56,111 nucleotides of DNA from an uncultured Alphaproteobacteria bacterium (lineage in GTDB: Bacteria > Pseudomonadota > Alphaproteobacteria > Rs-D84), in assembly GCA_944390225.1 (NCBI GenBank), contig CALXPB010000007.1, positions 1 through 56,111 on the forward strand, given 5' to 3'. The notes beneath the pieces are model-generated. The model worked only from the letters and a program-made list of their open reading frames with translations, was not told where the DNA came from and searched no databases. Shown one piece after another: positions 18,301 to 27,100 of this stretch. The stretch's first letter is position 1, and the number at the start of each line of letters is the position of its first letter. Made by a program: the position numbers and the translations under genes.

Positions 18301-18493
18301 CAGAACGAGAAGATACAACAGAATTTGTCTGTACCGTAGATGTGCCACCACTAGTCTGACGATTTGATACTACAACCGGTGAAGAACTGCGCCGTATCGC
18401 AACACGCGCAGTATCAACTTCATCCTCGGCAATTGCTGCGTTAAACCCAAGCAACGCAAGGACTACAGATAAAATCAGAGCCTTTCCCTTCAT
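15365..18493 (-). CDS. Very large exported protein with Ser/Thr/Arg-rich N-terminal region and Cys motif
   Basis: 1042 residues. A signal peptide (MKGKALILSVVLALLGFNAAIA) precedes about 170 residues of low-complexity Ser, Thr, Arg, Val and Gly, then the motif CREVYYSCMDEFC, RCACS. A helical, probably coiled-coil stretch follows, then many further Cys in the C-terminal two thirds, suggesting extensive disulfides outside the cytoplasm. The same N-terminal plan and Cys motif recur in the 53721-54743 product. The start lacks a clear Shine-Dalgarno; it is chosen because it gives a clean signal peptide. The gene lies downstream of tRNA-Leu(AAG) on the same strand with no terminator seen between. 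Its codon use in the low-complexity part is GC-richer than in neighbours. The function is unknown. Confidence 0.85.
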   Translation of the reverse strand: MKGKALILSVVLALLGFNAAIAEDEVDTARVAIRRSSSPVVVSNRQTSGGTSTVQTNSVVSSRSVGSSTGSTATSSRDRATVNRTNVVSRDTAGSRTSTETGGQTVSARTTSNVQTRTTSNQGLNLSSSRSGVSTARTASSIPRVTTSTAKAQTTGATSRSGTTVSRSGVSAPTASRTATTTAGTSTARRDSINDSSRISRSAITAEEIMNRDYTKCREVYYSCMDEFCANKDSQLKRCACSARVNEFDAVKKQLTEVEDKLLDFNQRLLTVNMDKEDAEAIFKATEGELAFQQEDKTDSKKLLDEIAKKLNTTFDDSTFNQSLSPISLSLNIDSAFDSVDSLLGASTTTKTGTELYNAALPICREMALEVCTQDELDIIESGYLMVIEQDCNTVAKSYETQQDQAREKILEGSALLDMSRLDIYQKRNSDDILTCKKKMLDMLTDSSVCGENLEKCLDISGKYIDPSTGEAFLTVNLVELGSLITRPEANQTWTSAPGNSKFVSYLDSKKIFLESATENCQDIADYVWDDFIEDALAQIKLAQESKLEEVRQSCTTLTMQCLSDTMDSLEDFDARAISVFGVIADKTANEMCSDIKNACTALLDSTSSGEVWDQGMTEIATDKTYDAIMSTCREVGRSCIIQACKSISGNFGLCESIQTSVNRKAIINRTSCWDEVVQCVADATNESINNIFTEVDKDGMLDEDSNAFYSYLYGDKSVLNTGQPECISTNANCVYDICETECGLNDKTKKYTKKDTLNCKICRLAEKVWGNCEAHPATLLSVSEGHNQIKTPQNNETTLLYWFAQNTGTESQSDNCRDTSCGPGLVAHFDKESQQIICMSSDYVTDDNQICGEDFPRITIDGFNNCCKINDNTPGKLDTFRNCCLLDETITNIPGVNWNATNGYWTNTPQSTAINDGLCLPNDAEFVAAVNLNQTNYYKAGLYFIFCIGTVSGDNITDNYPSGQTIKCNGDYIMINKAGQYITPPYDNQPEQYSYNENFYREKTTGKKCIETYENNSWSWKTENGTRCSTQTPIHYQISFE

Positions 18494-18556
18494 TATTATG
18501 TTATTAATTCTACCAAATTTATAAAAAGCCGAGCAAGAAGAAAAACTATTATTTTT

Positions 18557-18641
18557 TGGTGCGGATAGGGGGACTTGAACCCCCAAGGATTTCTCCATAG
18601 CATCCTTAGTGCTACGCGTTTACCAGTTTCGCCATATCCGC
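18557..18641 (-). tRNA. tRNA-Leu (anticodon AAG)
   Basis: An 85-nt cloverleaf with encoded CCA: acceptor GCGGATA / TATCCGC, D arm with AACTGGTAAACGC, anticodon arm TAGCA-CTAAGGA-TGCTA, a long variable arm, and T arm GGGGG-TTCAAGT-CCCCC. The loop places U33 before AAG, so position 34 is A. Leucine identity fits the long variable arm. Bacterial leucine tRNAs for CUN codons normally carry GAG, UAG or CAG; A34 is unusual. Confidence 0.93.
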
Positions 18642-18739
18642 GTCCGCATAAACAGACATTTTATCTTACAAAGAACATATTTCTTTTTCAACTTTTTTAT
18701 GATATAATGTATGCGATAAAGATTTTAAAAGGGGAAAGA

Positions 18740-20191
18740 ATGAAAAATTTATACCGCTTGTTGTTCGGTTGCTCTATATTCGCAATTTTACCTGTTCTGG
18801 CTAATGCCGCAGGAACTTACTATACTGGTTATTACCAATCCCCACAACAAAGTTATTCTACGCAAACTTATGCTCAAAGACAGACTGGGTATAACCAATA
18901 TAACAGAACTTATACAAAACCGACATACTCTAACGTCAGGTATAGCACATCAAATACTGCCGGTAGTAACGTAAGTCAGAACAGTACAACAAACGCTACA
19001 ACAACAAAAACAGGAAACGGTTTTTGGTTGGATGCCGGTATTTCCAGAGAAACTGCAATGTGGCAGTTCGAAATGAAAGAATCTGGCAGTGTGCTTAGTT
19101 ACGATAATCTTTCTTGGAATGTGCTGGATCTTAATGCTGGATACGCTTTTGATTTGGGCAATTCAAAGTTAATGATAGACGCAGGTTTCAAATATGGTAT
19201 GCAGTCCGGCGAAACAAGCATGATCGATGATGATATTACTAATGGTGGATATTTTATAACTCAGTGGATAAGCGCAGACGAAGGCACTGTTATAGGTGAT
19301 CAAATCGGGCATGCTCTATCTATCGGTACAAGCCAAGGTGGTAGTATGATGGGCTTTAATGTCGGTTTGGGATTAAGTGATTTCTTCAAAGCGGGAAATA
19401 TAAAGTTTACTCCTTCTGCAGGGTATAGACATTTTAGTTATAATCTTACTACTGAAAAGAACTACGGTTTATCCATTGATACTTCTGCCTGCTTTGAGGT
19501 AAACGGTGAAATCCAATGTGACCCCGCAATTATTGTAAATTTGTCTGACGGTAAACAGCAAATTATCTGGCGTAACGAAATTACAGGTGAAATGGAAATT
19601 GCAAGCGGTGCAACAAGTATAGATACACAAGGAACTTACTATTACCAGCAACCTGGGGTTAGCCATGATTATGATGTTGCTTGGTCTGGTCCTTATGTCG
19701 CGCTGGATATGGATTATGAAATAAATAAATATAATGCGGTAAACGGACGCATAGAATTAGGTTTCCCCGGATATAAAGTAACCGGAGATCAACCGTATCG
19801 CTTTGATTGGCAGCATCCGAAAAGCGTTGAGGATGAGGCTGGTATGGGATCCGCAATTCATTTAGGACTGGGGGCAAATTGGAAAACAGCTATAACCGAT
19901 TCTGTATTCCTTTCAATCGGTTTAACATATGATTATTATACGGTAAGCGATGTTGATGCTAAGACTTATTTGAACGAAAGTTATTATATGGATATATATA
20001 ATAGCATTTTGAACTCCGGCGATTATGCGAATGAAGAAGCGATGTTAAACCCTGAAACAGGAAGTCCGGTTGCAATAAATATTAAAAACTTGGAATCAGA
20101 GTGTCCGGGATGGGTATGTACGTCTGACGGTGAAATAGAATCTTTTTATAAATCTATGGGGATTCGTGTAGGAATTAATGCAAGTTTCTAA
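18740..20191 (+). CDS. Outer-membrane beta-barrel protein
   Basis: 483 residues. The signal peptide ends in LANAA. A Tyr/Gln/Thr/Ser-rich region (about 25-90, with many YxxYxxT units) follows, then a beta-rich domain of alternating strands that ends in GIRVGINASF with a C-terminal Phe, as in outer-membrane barrels. Strand-like segments FWLDAGI, LNAGYAF, GFNVGLGLSDFF, GPYVALDMDYEIN and LGLGANWKT fit a 10- to 14-stranded barrel. An omptin-type protease was considered, but catalytic residues cannot be placed. The start follows AAAAGGGGAAAG. It is the first of three same-strand exported-protein genes and is divergent from tRNA-Leu(AAG). Confidence 0.8.
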   Translation: MKNLYRLLFGCSIFAILPVLANAAGTYYTGYYQSPQQSYSTQTYAQRQTGYNQYNRTYTKPTYSNVRYSTSNTAGSNVSQNSTTNATTTKTGNGFWLDAGISRETAMWQFEMKESGSVLSYDNLSWNVLDLNAGYAFDLGNSKLMIDAGFKYGMQSGETSMIDDDITNGGYFITQWISADEGTVIGDQIGHALSIGTSQGGSMMGFNVGLGLSDFFKAGNIKFTPSAGYRHFSYNLTTEKNYGLSIDTSACFEVNGEIQCDPAIIVNLSDGKQQIIWRNEITGEMEIASGATSIDTQGTYYYQQPGVSHDYDVAWSGPYVALDMDYEINKYNAVNGRIELGFPGYKVTGDQPYRFDWQHPKSVEDEAGMGSAIHLGLGANWKTAITDSVFLSIGLTYDYYTVSDVDAKTYLNESYYMDIYNSILNSGDYANEEAMLNPETGSPVAINIKNLESECPGWVCTSDGEIESFYKSMGIRVGINASF

Positions 20192-20201
20192 GGATTAAAA
20201 T

Positions 20202-20810
20202 TTGAAAAAGTTTTTATTTGCTTTTTTAAGTTGCGGTATTTTCTTTAACGCTTTTGCAGCAGGTGGATTATCTGGAACGGCAGCCGTTAGCATTACCAGT
20301 GATACGGCGGCAAACGCCAAAGAAATGGCGTTTGATGAAGCACGTAGGCAGATAATAACAGAATCTTTATCTCAGTACGTAAACCCAGAGCAGTTGACGG
20401 ATACCGTCAGAAACGCAACAAAAGCGGAATTAACAAATTTAATTTCTTCTTCAAGTATTGAAGGGGAAAAGCAGTCGGATACAACATATTCTGCGAATAT
20501 TACAATGAGTATAGATAAAAACGCTGCGAAACAATGGTTGATGGAGAATGATGTACAAAATTGGTTAACAGATGATACTGTCGGAGACAAATTTATTTTA
20601 CAGGCCGTTATGTCCGATAAATTGGCAAACTGGATGGAACTTAAACAGATCGCTCGTGAAGAGGGTATAGATTTATCTACCAGATACATTAACGGAAATC
20701 AGATAACGGTCGAAATACCAATGAAAGACAGATCAAATTTTACAATCGCAATTCGTGAAAGAGGCTGGCGTTATTACGATAAAGACGGGGTTTTACGTAT
20801 ATGGAAGTAA
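20202..20810 (+). CDS. Small exported protein of unknown function
   Basis: 202 residues from a TTG start preceded by AAGGAT. The signal peptide ends in FNAFA. The segment around residues 25-100 (SGTAAVSITSD, then AFDEARRQIITESL) resembles the N-terminal domain seen in FlgT/LPP20-like periplasmic proteins. The C-terminus ends RGWRYYDKDGVLRIWK. It lies 10 bp after the barrel gene, so the two are likely cotranscribed. Assignment beyond 'periplasmic' is uncertain. Confidence 0.75.
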   Translation: MKKFLFAFLSCGIFFNAFAAGGLSGTAAVSITSDTAANAKEMAFDEARRQIITESLSQYVNPEQLTDTVRNATKAELTNLISSSSIEGEKQSDTTYSANITMSIDKNAAKQWLMENDVQNWLTDDTVGDKFILQAVMSDKLANWMELKQIAREEGIDLSTRYINGNQITVEIPMKDRSNFTIAIRERGWRYYDKDGVLRIWK

Positions 20811-20881
20811 AACATTTTGCGTATAAATTCTTTTAATTTATAACGTCGTTTACATAAATTTTTTATTTAGAAGGAAACGTA

Positions 20882-21760
20882 TTGAAAAAGTTCTTTATCT
20901 TTTTATTGGGATTAGTCTGTGCGATATTTTCTGCGCAGGCAAGTCCCAATGTGGAAAGTAAAGAAAAAAACGATGAATCAAAATGGCTTCTTTCTATTCG
21001 TCGTATAGGTTTAGACTTTTCAAAAACTCAGGTTAGTAATGCCGCAGAGTATATTGATTCTCCTATAACAGTATTAACTGCTACCAGTCAAAACTATATA
21101 AATGCCGTATTGGATACTTTATTAGAATATACAAAAGGTAATTTCAAATGGAATAACGGTTTATTTATGGCGTATGGAAAGACGACATTAAAGCCTTATA
21201 ATGCTCCAAAAGCTACAAATGAAAATGCGGATAAAATTTTGCTTTCCAGCGATGTTTCTTATGCGTGTTGGCAGTTTGCTGGTCTAAAATTGGGACCTAT
21301 GGTTCGCGGTGCTTATGAAACTCAGTTTACTCCCGGTCAGAATATACCGCGTCAGAATATAATACGTTCGGGGGCGGGTATTTCTTTATTTGATCATGAT
21401 ATTATAAAGAGTCTTTATTTAACCGGTGTATATGAATATGATTTTACATACGCACACAGACAAAACAGTAAAATCGGTGCAGAACTTGGATGGCGTACGG
21501 AATACCTTGTTCGTCAGGGAGTAAAAGTTTCTTTTGACGGGTATTATCGTGAGTACTTTGATTACTCGGAATACTTATCAAATGATTTAGAACGAGATCT
21601 TAGTGCTGTAATGAGACTTGATACTAATTTATGGGGCAGTTTCACTTTGGGACCTTATGTTCAATATCGTCTGGCAAAAGCTCGGGGAGCAGATTCGTAT
21701 GGCAGTAATTTTATTTTAGGAATATCCTTTAATTACATAACGAAATTTTTATTAAACTAA
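20882..21760 (+). CDS. Exported beta-rich protein, DUF3078-like
   Basis: 292 residues from a TTG start with AGAAGGA upstream. The signal peptide ends in SAQAS. The region KWNNGLFMAYGKTT, then ADKILLSSDVSYACW resembles DUF3078, a predicted outer-membrane or periplasmic family described mainly from Bacteroidota. Further strands (GVYEYDF, AELGWRTEYL, GPYVQYRLA) and an aromatic-rich end suit a barrel, though the final residues (TKFLLN) lack the usual terminal Phe. It follows the previous gene by 71 bp and is convergent with pbpC. Function unknown. Confidence 0.72.
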   Translation: MKKFFIFLLGLVCAIFSAQASPNVESKEKNDESKWLLSIRRIGLDFSKTQVSNAAEYIDSPITVLTATSQNYINAVLDTLLEYTKGNFKWNNGLFMAYGKTTLKPYNAPKATNENADKILLSSDVSYACWQFAGLKLGPMVRGAYETQFTPGQNIPRQNIIRSGAGISLFDHDIIKSLYLTGVYEYDFTYAHRQNSKIGAELGWRTEYLVRQGVKVSFDGYYREYFDYSEYLSNDLERDLSAVMRLDTNLWGSFTLGPYVQYRLAKARGADSYGSNFILGISFNYITKFLLN

Positions 21761-21779
21761 CAAGGCAATTCGTACAGGT

Positions 21780-24194
21780 TTATTTTATTACGGTAAACGA
21801 TATGCTGGTTGTTGCGCCCATTTCGTCTGCAATTTTAACGATGTGCTTTCCCATTGATACAGGAATTTGTAGTGTTTGACCTGATAGAGTCGTACCGATT
21901 ATATCAGAATCTAGAAACCAAAATATTTTTACATCTGGCATATCTGATATGGCTTTGAAAGAAACTTTTTCATAGTCTTTATCTGTCGTTATGACTATTC
22001 TGGTATCGGCAATGGGCGATGTAATAATTGGTATGTTACGCTCTGACGTTATGTCGTCAAGGTCGCACCCTGGCATAAACGGTGGGGGCGTGTTTCTTTT
22101 TATTCCTGCGCGTTTGAACATATCTAAGAATTCTGAATCCCAAAACTCAAAAACTTTTAATTCGGTCGTTTTAGGGTTGCGATTGCAGGCCCGCAAACCA
22201 GTTTTTTTATCGATTGGTATGGCTCGGTATACGGAGGAGGTGTCAATGGGTGATTTCCCAGGAATAAAATATGATTTTACTGTTTTCGGGCAATTTTTAC
22301 CTGCTAATCCTCCGACTTTGTCGCACATCTCTATTTCAGAAATGTTTAAATCTGAACGAAGAAAATTATTGTTTTTGACTTGTATCCCGCGAGAAGAAAG
22401 ATATTTTATGATATTGTTCGCCAATGAAAAATATATTGGTGCGGCGGTTTTTGCCCCGCTGAATGCGTTGTTAGGTTGACCGTCAAAATTACCTACCCAG
22501 ACAATAAGTACATAGTCGCCGAAAATACCCGCAGTCCAAGCATCTCGAAAAGATGACGATGTTCCTGTTTTCCAATAATGCGTTATTTTATCGGGTTGCT
22601 TTCTGGTAAAAGGTACGCTCTTTTCGGGTGTGCTTTGACGGGCAAGCATGTCAAGAACTATAAAAAACGCTTCTGGCGATAGAATTTGTTTGTCAGATTC
22701 ATACGGTTCAGTCATTTCTGTTCGTATCTTTTTGTACAAGCCAAGATTTGCCATAGTTGCATAAATTTCGGCCAATTCTATCATGGATACTTCTGCTCCT
22801 CCTAGTGCTATTGATATACCGTAATAATCTGGATGCTTCAATTGCGTTACACCAGATGATGATAATATTTTATAAAAGTTCTTTGTTCCTATTTTTTTCA
22901 AAAGATTTATCGCCGGTATGTTTCTGGAATGTGTCAAGGCATCTTTCGCTAAAACCGGACCGTAAAATTCGTTGTCCGAGTTTTCCGGCGCATATACCCC
23001 AAAATTTATTTTCGCGTCTTTCAATAAAGTCATAGAATGAATATATCCAGAATCAACTGCTGCGGCATATATCAGAGGCTTTAAGGTCGATCCTGGGCTT
23101 CGTTTGGCTCTGACACCGTCGTTTTCGCCGTATATATCTTTGTTAAAATAATCCACAGAACCGATATAGGATAATACCTCCATTGTTTTATAATTTATTA
23201 ATAATGCCGATGCGTTTTTTACACCAATGTTTTTTCTGTGATTAATTTCATTCTGTAATATTTTTTCCATAAATGTTTGTAGATCTAAATCCAATGTGGT
23301 TCTTATCAAAGATTTTTTTGCACCGATGTCGTTCCAATAGTCGCTGTTTTTCCGTATTTCTTGATTTATAAAATGCGGAGCAAAAAACGGCAGGTCTTTC
23401 GGACTTCTTACGTTTATAGGCATATTACTGAATGTTTTTAAGTCTTTATCATAAGGACGTTTTTCTATCCAACGTTTTACCAAATCATACCTCATTTCCA
23501 TTATATTTTGTATGCCGATATTTGTATTCAACCCGCGTTTACTTGGGTTTTGTGGAATGGTAGATAATGTTATAGATTCAATTTTTGATAACTTATCGGC
23601 GGTTTTTTCAAAATATATTAAAGATGCGGCACCTATACTTTCTATGTTGCCACCGTAAGGTGCAAGATTTAAATATGCTTCAAGTATTTCGTCTTTTGAA
23701 TAAAATAAATCCAGATAAATTGCTGCGGCAATTTGTTTCAGTTTTCCTTTTATATCTGTTGTGTTCATGCCGTATTTAATTCTGGCAACCTGCATAGTTA
23801 TTGTAGATGCACCAGCAGGGTGGGGCGTACCAGAAAAATAACTTTTGGTTGCTTTTAATAAAGAAATAGGGTTTATACCGAAATGATACTTAAAATATTT
23901 ATCTTCATATAAGATTGTTGCTTGTTGTACATAAGGGCTGATTTCTGATAAAGGTGTATAGATTCTGTATTTTTCGTCCGCGCTAAGTGTCATACGAAGC
24001 ATTTTTCCGTTTCTGTCATAGTAGACCTTTGAAAAGTGCGTGTCGCTTAATAAAGAAGGAGTAAAAAATATTTTTATTATGAAAAAGGTTATTACTAAGG
24101 TTAGAATAATCCCGTAAAAAATCCAATGACGACGAAAAAAATCTGTCATTAAATGATATTTCATTTTAAAGGTTTTATTATAGCGATGTGTCAT
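21780..24194 (-). CDS. pbpC: Penicillin-binding protein 1C
   Basis: A bifunctional peptidoglycan synthase anchored in the inner membrane, 804 residues. The membrane anchor is at about 24-45. The glycosyltransferase 51 domain has YEDKYFKYHFG (Glu97) and GASTITMQVAR. The transpeptidase has SPGSTLKP (active Ser369), SRN and KTGTS. A C-terminal beta domain with the Cys-containing CNRNPKT segment matches the PbpC-specific extension. Its start overlaps the end of the alpha-2-macroglobulin gene by 17 bp, suggesting translational coupling. Internal Met codons slightly downstream are possible alternative starts. The pair is a known module in which the macroglobulin traps proteases after envelope damage and PbpC repairs the wall. 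Confidence 0.93.
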   Translation of the reverse strand: MTHRYNKTFKMKYHLMTDFFRRHWIFYGIILTLVITFFIIKIFFTPSLLSDTHFSKVYYDRNGKMLRMTLSADEKYRIYTPLSEISPYVQQATILYEDKYFKYHFGINPISLLKATKSYFSGTPHPAGASTITMQVARIKYGMNTTDIKGKLKQIAAAIYLDLFYSKDEILEAYLNLAPYGGNIESIGAASLIYFEKTADKLSKIESITLSTIPQNPSKRGLNTNIGIQNIMEMRYDLVKRWIEKRPYDKDLKTFSNMPINVRSPKDLPFFAPHFINQEIRKNSDYWNDIGAKKSLIRTTLDLDLQTFMEKILQNEINHRKNIGVKNASALLINYKTMEVLSYIGSVDYFNKDIYGENDGVRAKRSPGSTLKPLIYAAAVDSGYIHSMTLLKDAKINFGVYAPENSDNEFYGPVLAKDALTHSRNIPAINLLKKIGTKNFYKILSSSGVTQLKHPDYYGISIALGGAEVSMIELAEIYATMANLGLYKKIRTEMTEPYESDKQILSPEAFFIVLDMLARQSTPEKSVPFTRKQPDKITHYWKTGTSSSFRDAWTAGIFGDYVLIVWVGNFDGQPNNAFSGAKTAAPIYFSLANNIIKYLSSRGIQVKNNNFLRSDLNISEIEMCDKVGGLAGKNCPKTVKSYFIPGKSPIDTSSVYRAIPIDKKTGLRACNRNPKTTELKVFEFWDSEFLDMFKRAGIKRNTPPPFMPGCDLDDITSERNIPIITSPIADTRIVITTDKDYEKVSFKAISDMPDVKIFWFLDSDIIGTTLSGQTLQIPVSMGKHIVKIADEMGATTSISFTVIK

Positions 24195-27100
24195 TCAATA
24201 TTTTTAGTGTACCGGACTTACCCGTCGCTTTAATTTGAGGGTTATACATGGACTCCGCATGTATCGGAGGAACCTGAAATTGACCGACCGTGCCAAGTTG
24301 TGCCGTATATGAAAATTCTTTTCCTTCGCGCGATAACGATGTATAAATTATTACCCTGTCTTCTCTGACTTCTGAAAAATCTTTTTCTCCGTTTATTGTA
24401 TCATTATCAATAACCAGACCACCAGCCAGCAGGTCTGTTATTACTACGTTTGGTACATTATCGGCCCCCCCACGAGTCCTAGCAAATATTTTTACTGTAA
24501 TTGTATCACCCAGTTTTCCTGTTTCTATGCGATTACCTTTGGTGTCGTAGTATTCTCGTATTATTTCTATGCCGTTTGATTCTTGTACCGTTTTTTTCGG
24601 GTAGCCCTGTTGTAATAAAGTATAAAATAATTGTGTCTCTTTATCATAGGATTTACAATTTATTTCTAATGTTTTTCCGGTGTAAGGTAAATTAACAATA
24701 AGATAACCTTCCTTTTTTTCTGGTTTTAATTCTGTATCATCAACGTAGATATTTATATCTTTAATCTCTGTATTTTCTGCTTTATTGCTTGCTGCTGCCA
24801 TTATTATTGATGCAGAAGTGTATGCCGTATAATTACCAGAGTTTATATAAGATATTATAGGACCTGAACTTGATATGTTCTGCGACGAAAAGTATTTATT
24901 ACTAAGATAATAATAAATAGCATCATTAACGACGTTGTTATTAAAATCAGAAATATATTCTATTTTATCCGTATTTGATATTTTATAATTCTGAATAAGA
25001 CTTTCCGCTAAATCGTCTTGCCTTAGCATTTTATAGGCAGCCGCAATATATGCACCGGAAATTTCAGACCTCCAATTTTTCATGTTTTCATTTGCGTATT
25101 CTTCGAATAAATCGATATAACTTGTTGTTACATAGCCGTTTGCGGTAATAACATAAATTGCAAAGGCTACTGTTCTAGCAGCAAAATCATTTTCGATATT
25201 TCCCCCAGAATAACTTCTTAGAAAATCTATACTCCGCGACAGCATTTCTTTTGGTACATTAAAACCGTTCTCTTTTGCTATGGTCAAGAATTGTACTATA
25301 TATGCAGTTAAATATGCAGATTCTGTATTCGATTCGTTGTTTCTGGATAAAATTTCTGTTTCCCACAGACTAAAAGAACCGTCGTCGTTTTGTCGATTTT
25401 TTAATAAATTTATCGTATTTGATATTACCTTGGCAGACTCATCATAAGTCGTACCAATAAAAGCATCTTCCGGTAATAAAGCGTAAGGTAATGCTTTTGA
25501 TACCAGTTGTTCTGAACAAGTAAATTCGTATTTTGATAAATAAGAAAATAAAGGCATTGCTATAACAGATAAGTTTGATGAAATTAGCAGTTTTTTTACA
25601 TGATATTCAGTATACATATCTGTCTGAGAAATTTTTATCTTTGTTCGTTCAGAATTTATCTTATCTGTTTGAATGTCGGTTGTAAAAGTTGTTACAGGAC
25701 GCACAGACAATGTGTGTTCTGTTTTTCTGGAAGACAGTGTTTCTTCATCAGAGTTTTTAATTTCTGCTTTTATAAATATCTCTCCGTTGCCTAGAATATC
25801 ATTTGCTTTGGCGGAAAAATTAAATGTTTTTTCCGTGTTTTCTGGAATTGCGTCTGTATCAGTTTTTTGGGAGGTTATGGAAATATTTTCAGATGATTCT
25901 GTTGTAATGTAGGCGTTTGCTGTTGCGCCACTATTCTCGGTTAAGTTTGAAATGACGGCGTTTATGTCAAAAGTATCATTTGGTGCAACGACAACAGGTG
26001 TATTCGCAGATATTATTATGGGTGATTGTACCAAAACAGATGTATCGGCCGAACCCATTGCATTTTTATTCGCTGCGACTGCAAAAACCTTTATTTCCCC
26101 GTTGAAATATTCTGGAATATCAAAAGTTATTTCGGTGTTTTCATTTGCTTTCGTATTTATAATTCCGGAATAAAAAGCAACGGAAGGCAAAGTTTTCCTG
26201 CCAAACGGGTTTGTAAGAACTTGATTAATTTCTCCGTTGAAAGACTCATAATCACCACCACCTGTTTGCGCAAATTGGCGCAGAATTTTATATTCTGGTA
26301 ATAATAAAGATAATATCTGATAAGTATTTACTTGAAGAGCAGATTTCTTGAAAAAGTGTGCCAATGGGTTTGGAATTTGATAATTTGCGACCTGTAAAAT
26401 TCCTTGGTTTACTGCAAATAGCATCAGTTTCGCCGACTCGCTTGTTGAAAAATTTATTTTTAATTTATCGTTACTTATCGTTTTCGGTGCAGATAAATTT
26501 ATGTTTATTTTCCTTTTACTTATGTCGGCAGTAAACGGAGCAACTGCATATGTGTACGGTGTTGTAAATATATCTCTACTGTTTATATCTCGTACAAAAG
26601 ATACGTTCACATAACCAGTGCCTTCAAAATCTTTCGGAATTCTAATCTTCTGAACAGAAGAGGTCGTTTCTGCAACAAACCATTTATAAGCATAAACCTT
26701 GTCTCGTTCAATTGTTATTAAACCGGTTCCCGTATACGGAGCTGTTATGTTAACTGATATATCTTGGTTCGACTTATATTCAGAAGAATCAAGCCTTATT
26801 TCTAATTCTGCTTTCGTATCAGACTCTAATGCTAAATTACCGTCGCCCGCAACAAAGTAGTCTATGTTTGCAAGAATTTTATCCGATGCATCCAAAATTT
26901 GTAGAATGTATGTCCCTGCGTTCGTAGTATCCAGATTGATTTCGCTACCATTTTCAAGAACGTCTATATCGGTCTGAGATATAATTTTATCTTTTGTTAC
27001 AGTCTGATATTTATAATAATCGTTATAGTCCTTTACTAAACTTGTCAGATTTTCTCTCTTTATAAGCCTTTTTGTCAAACCTTTGACAGTGATAGGTGTT

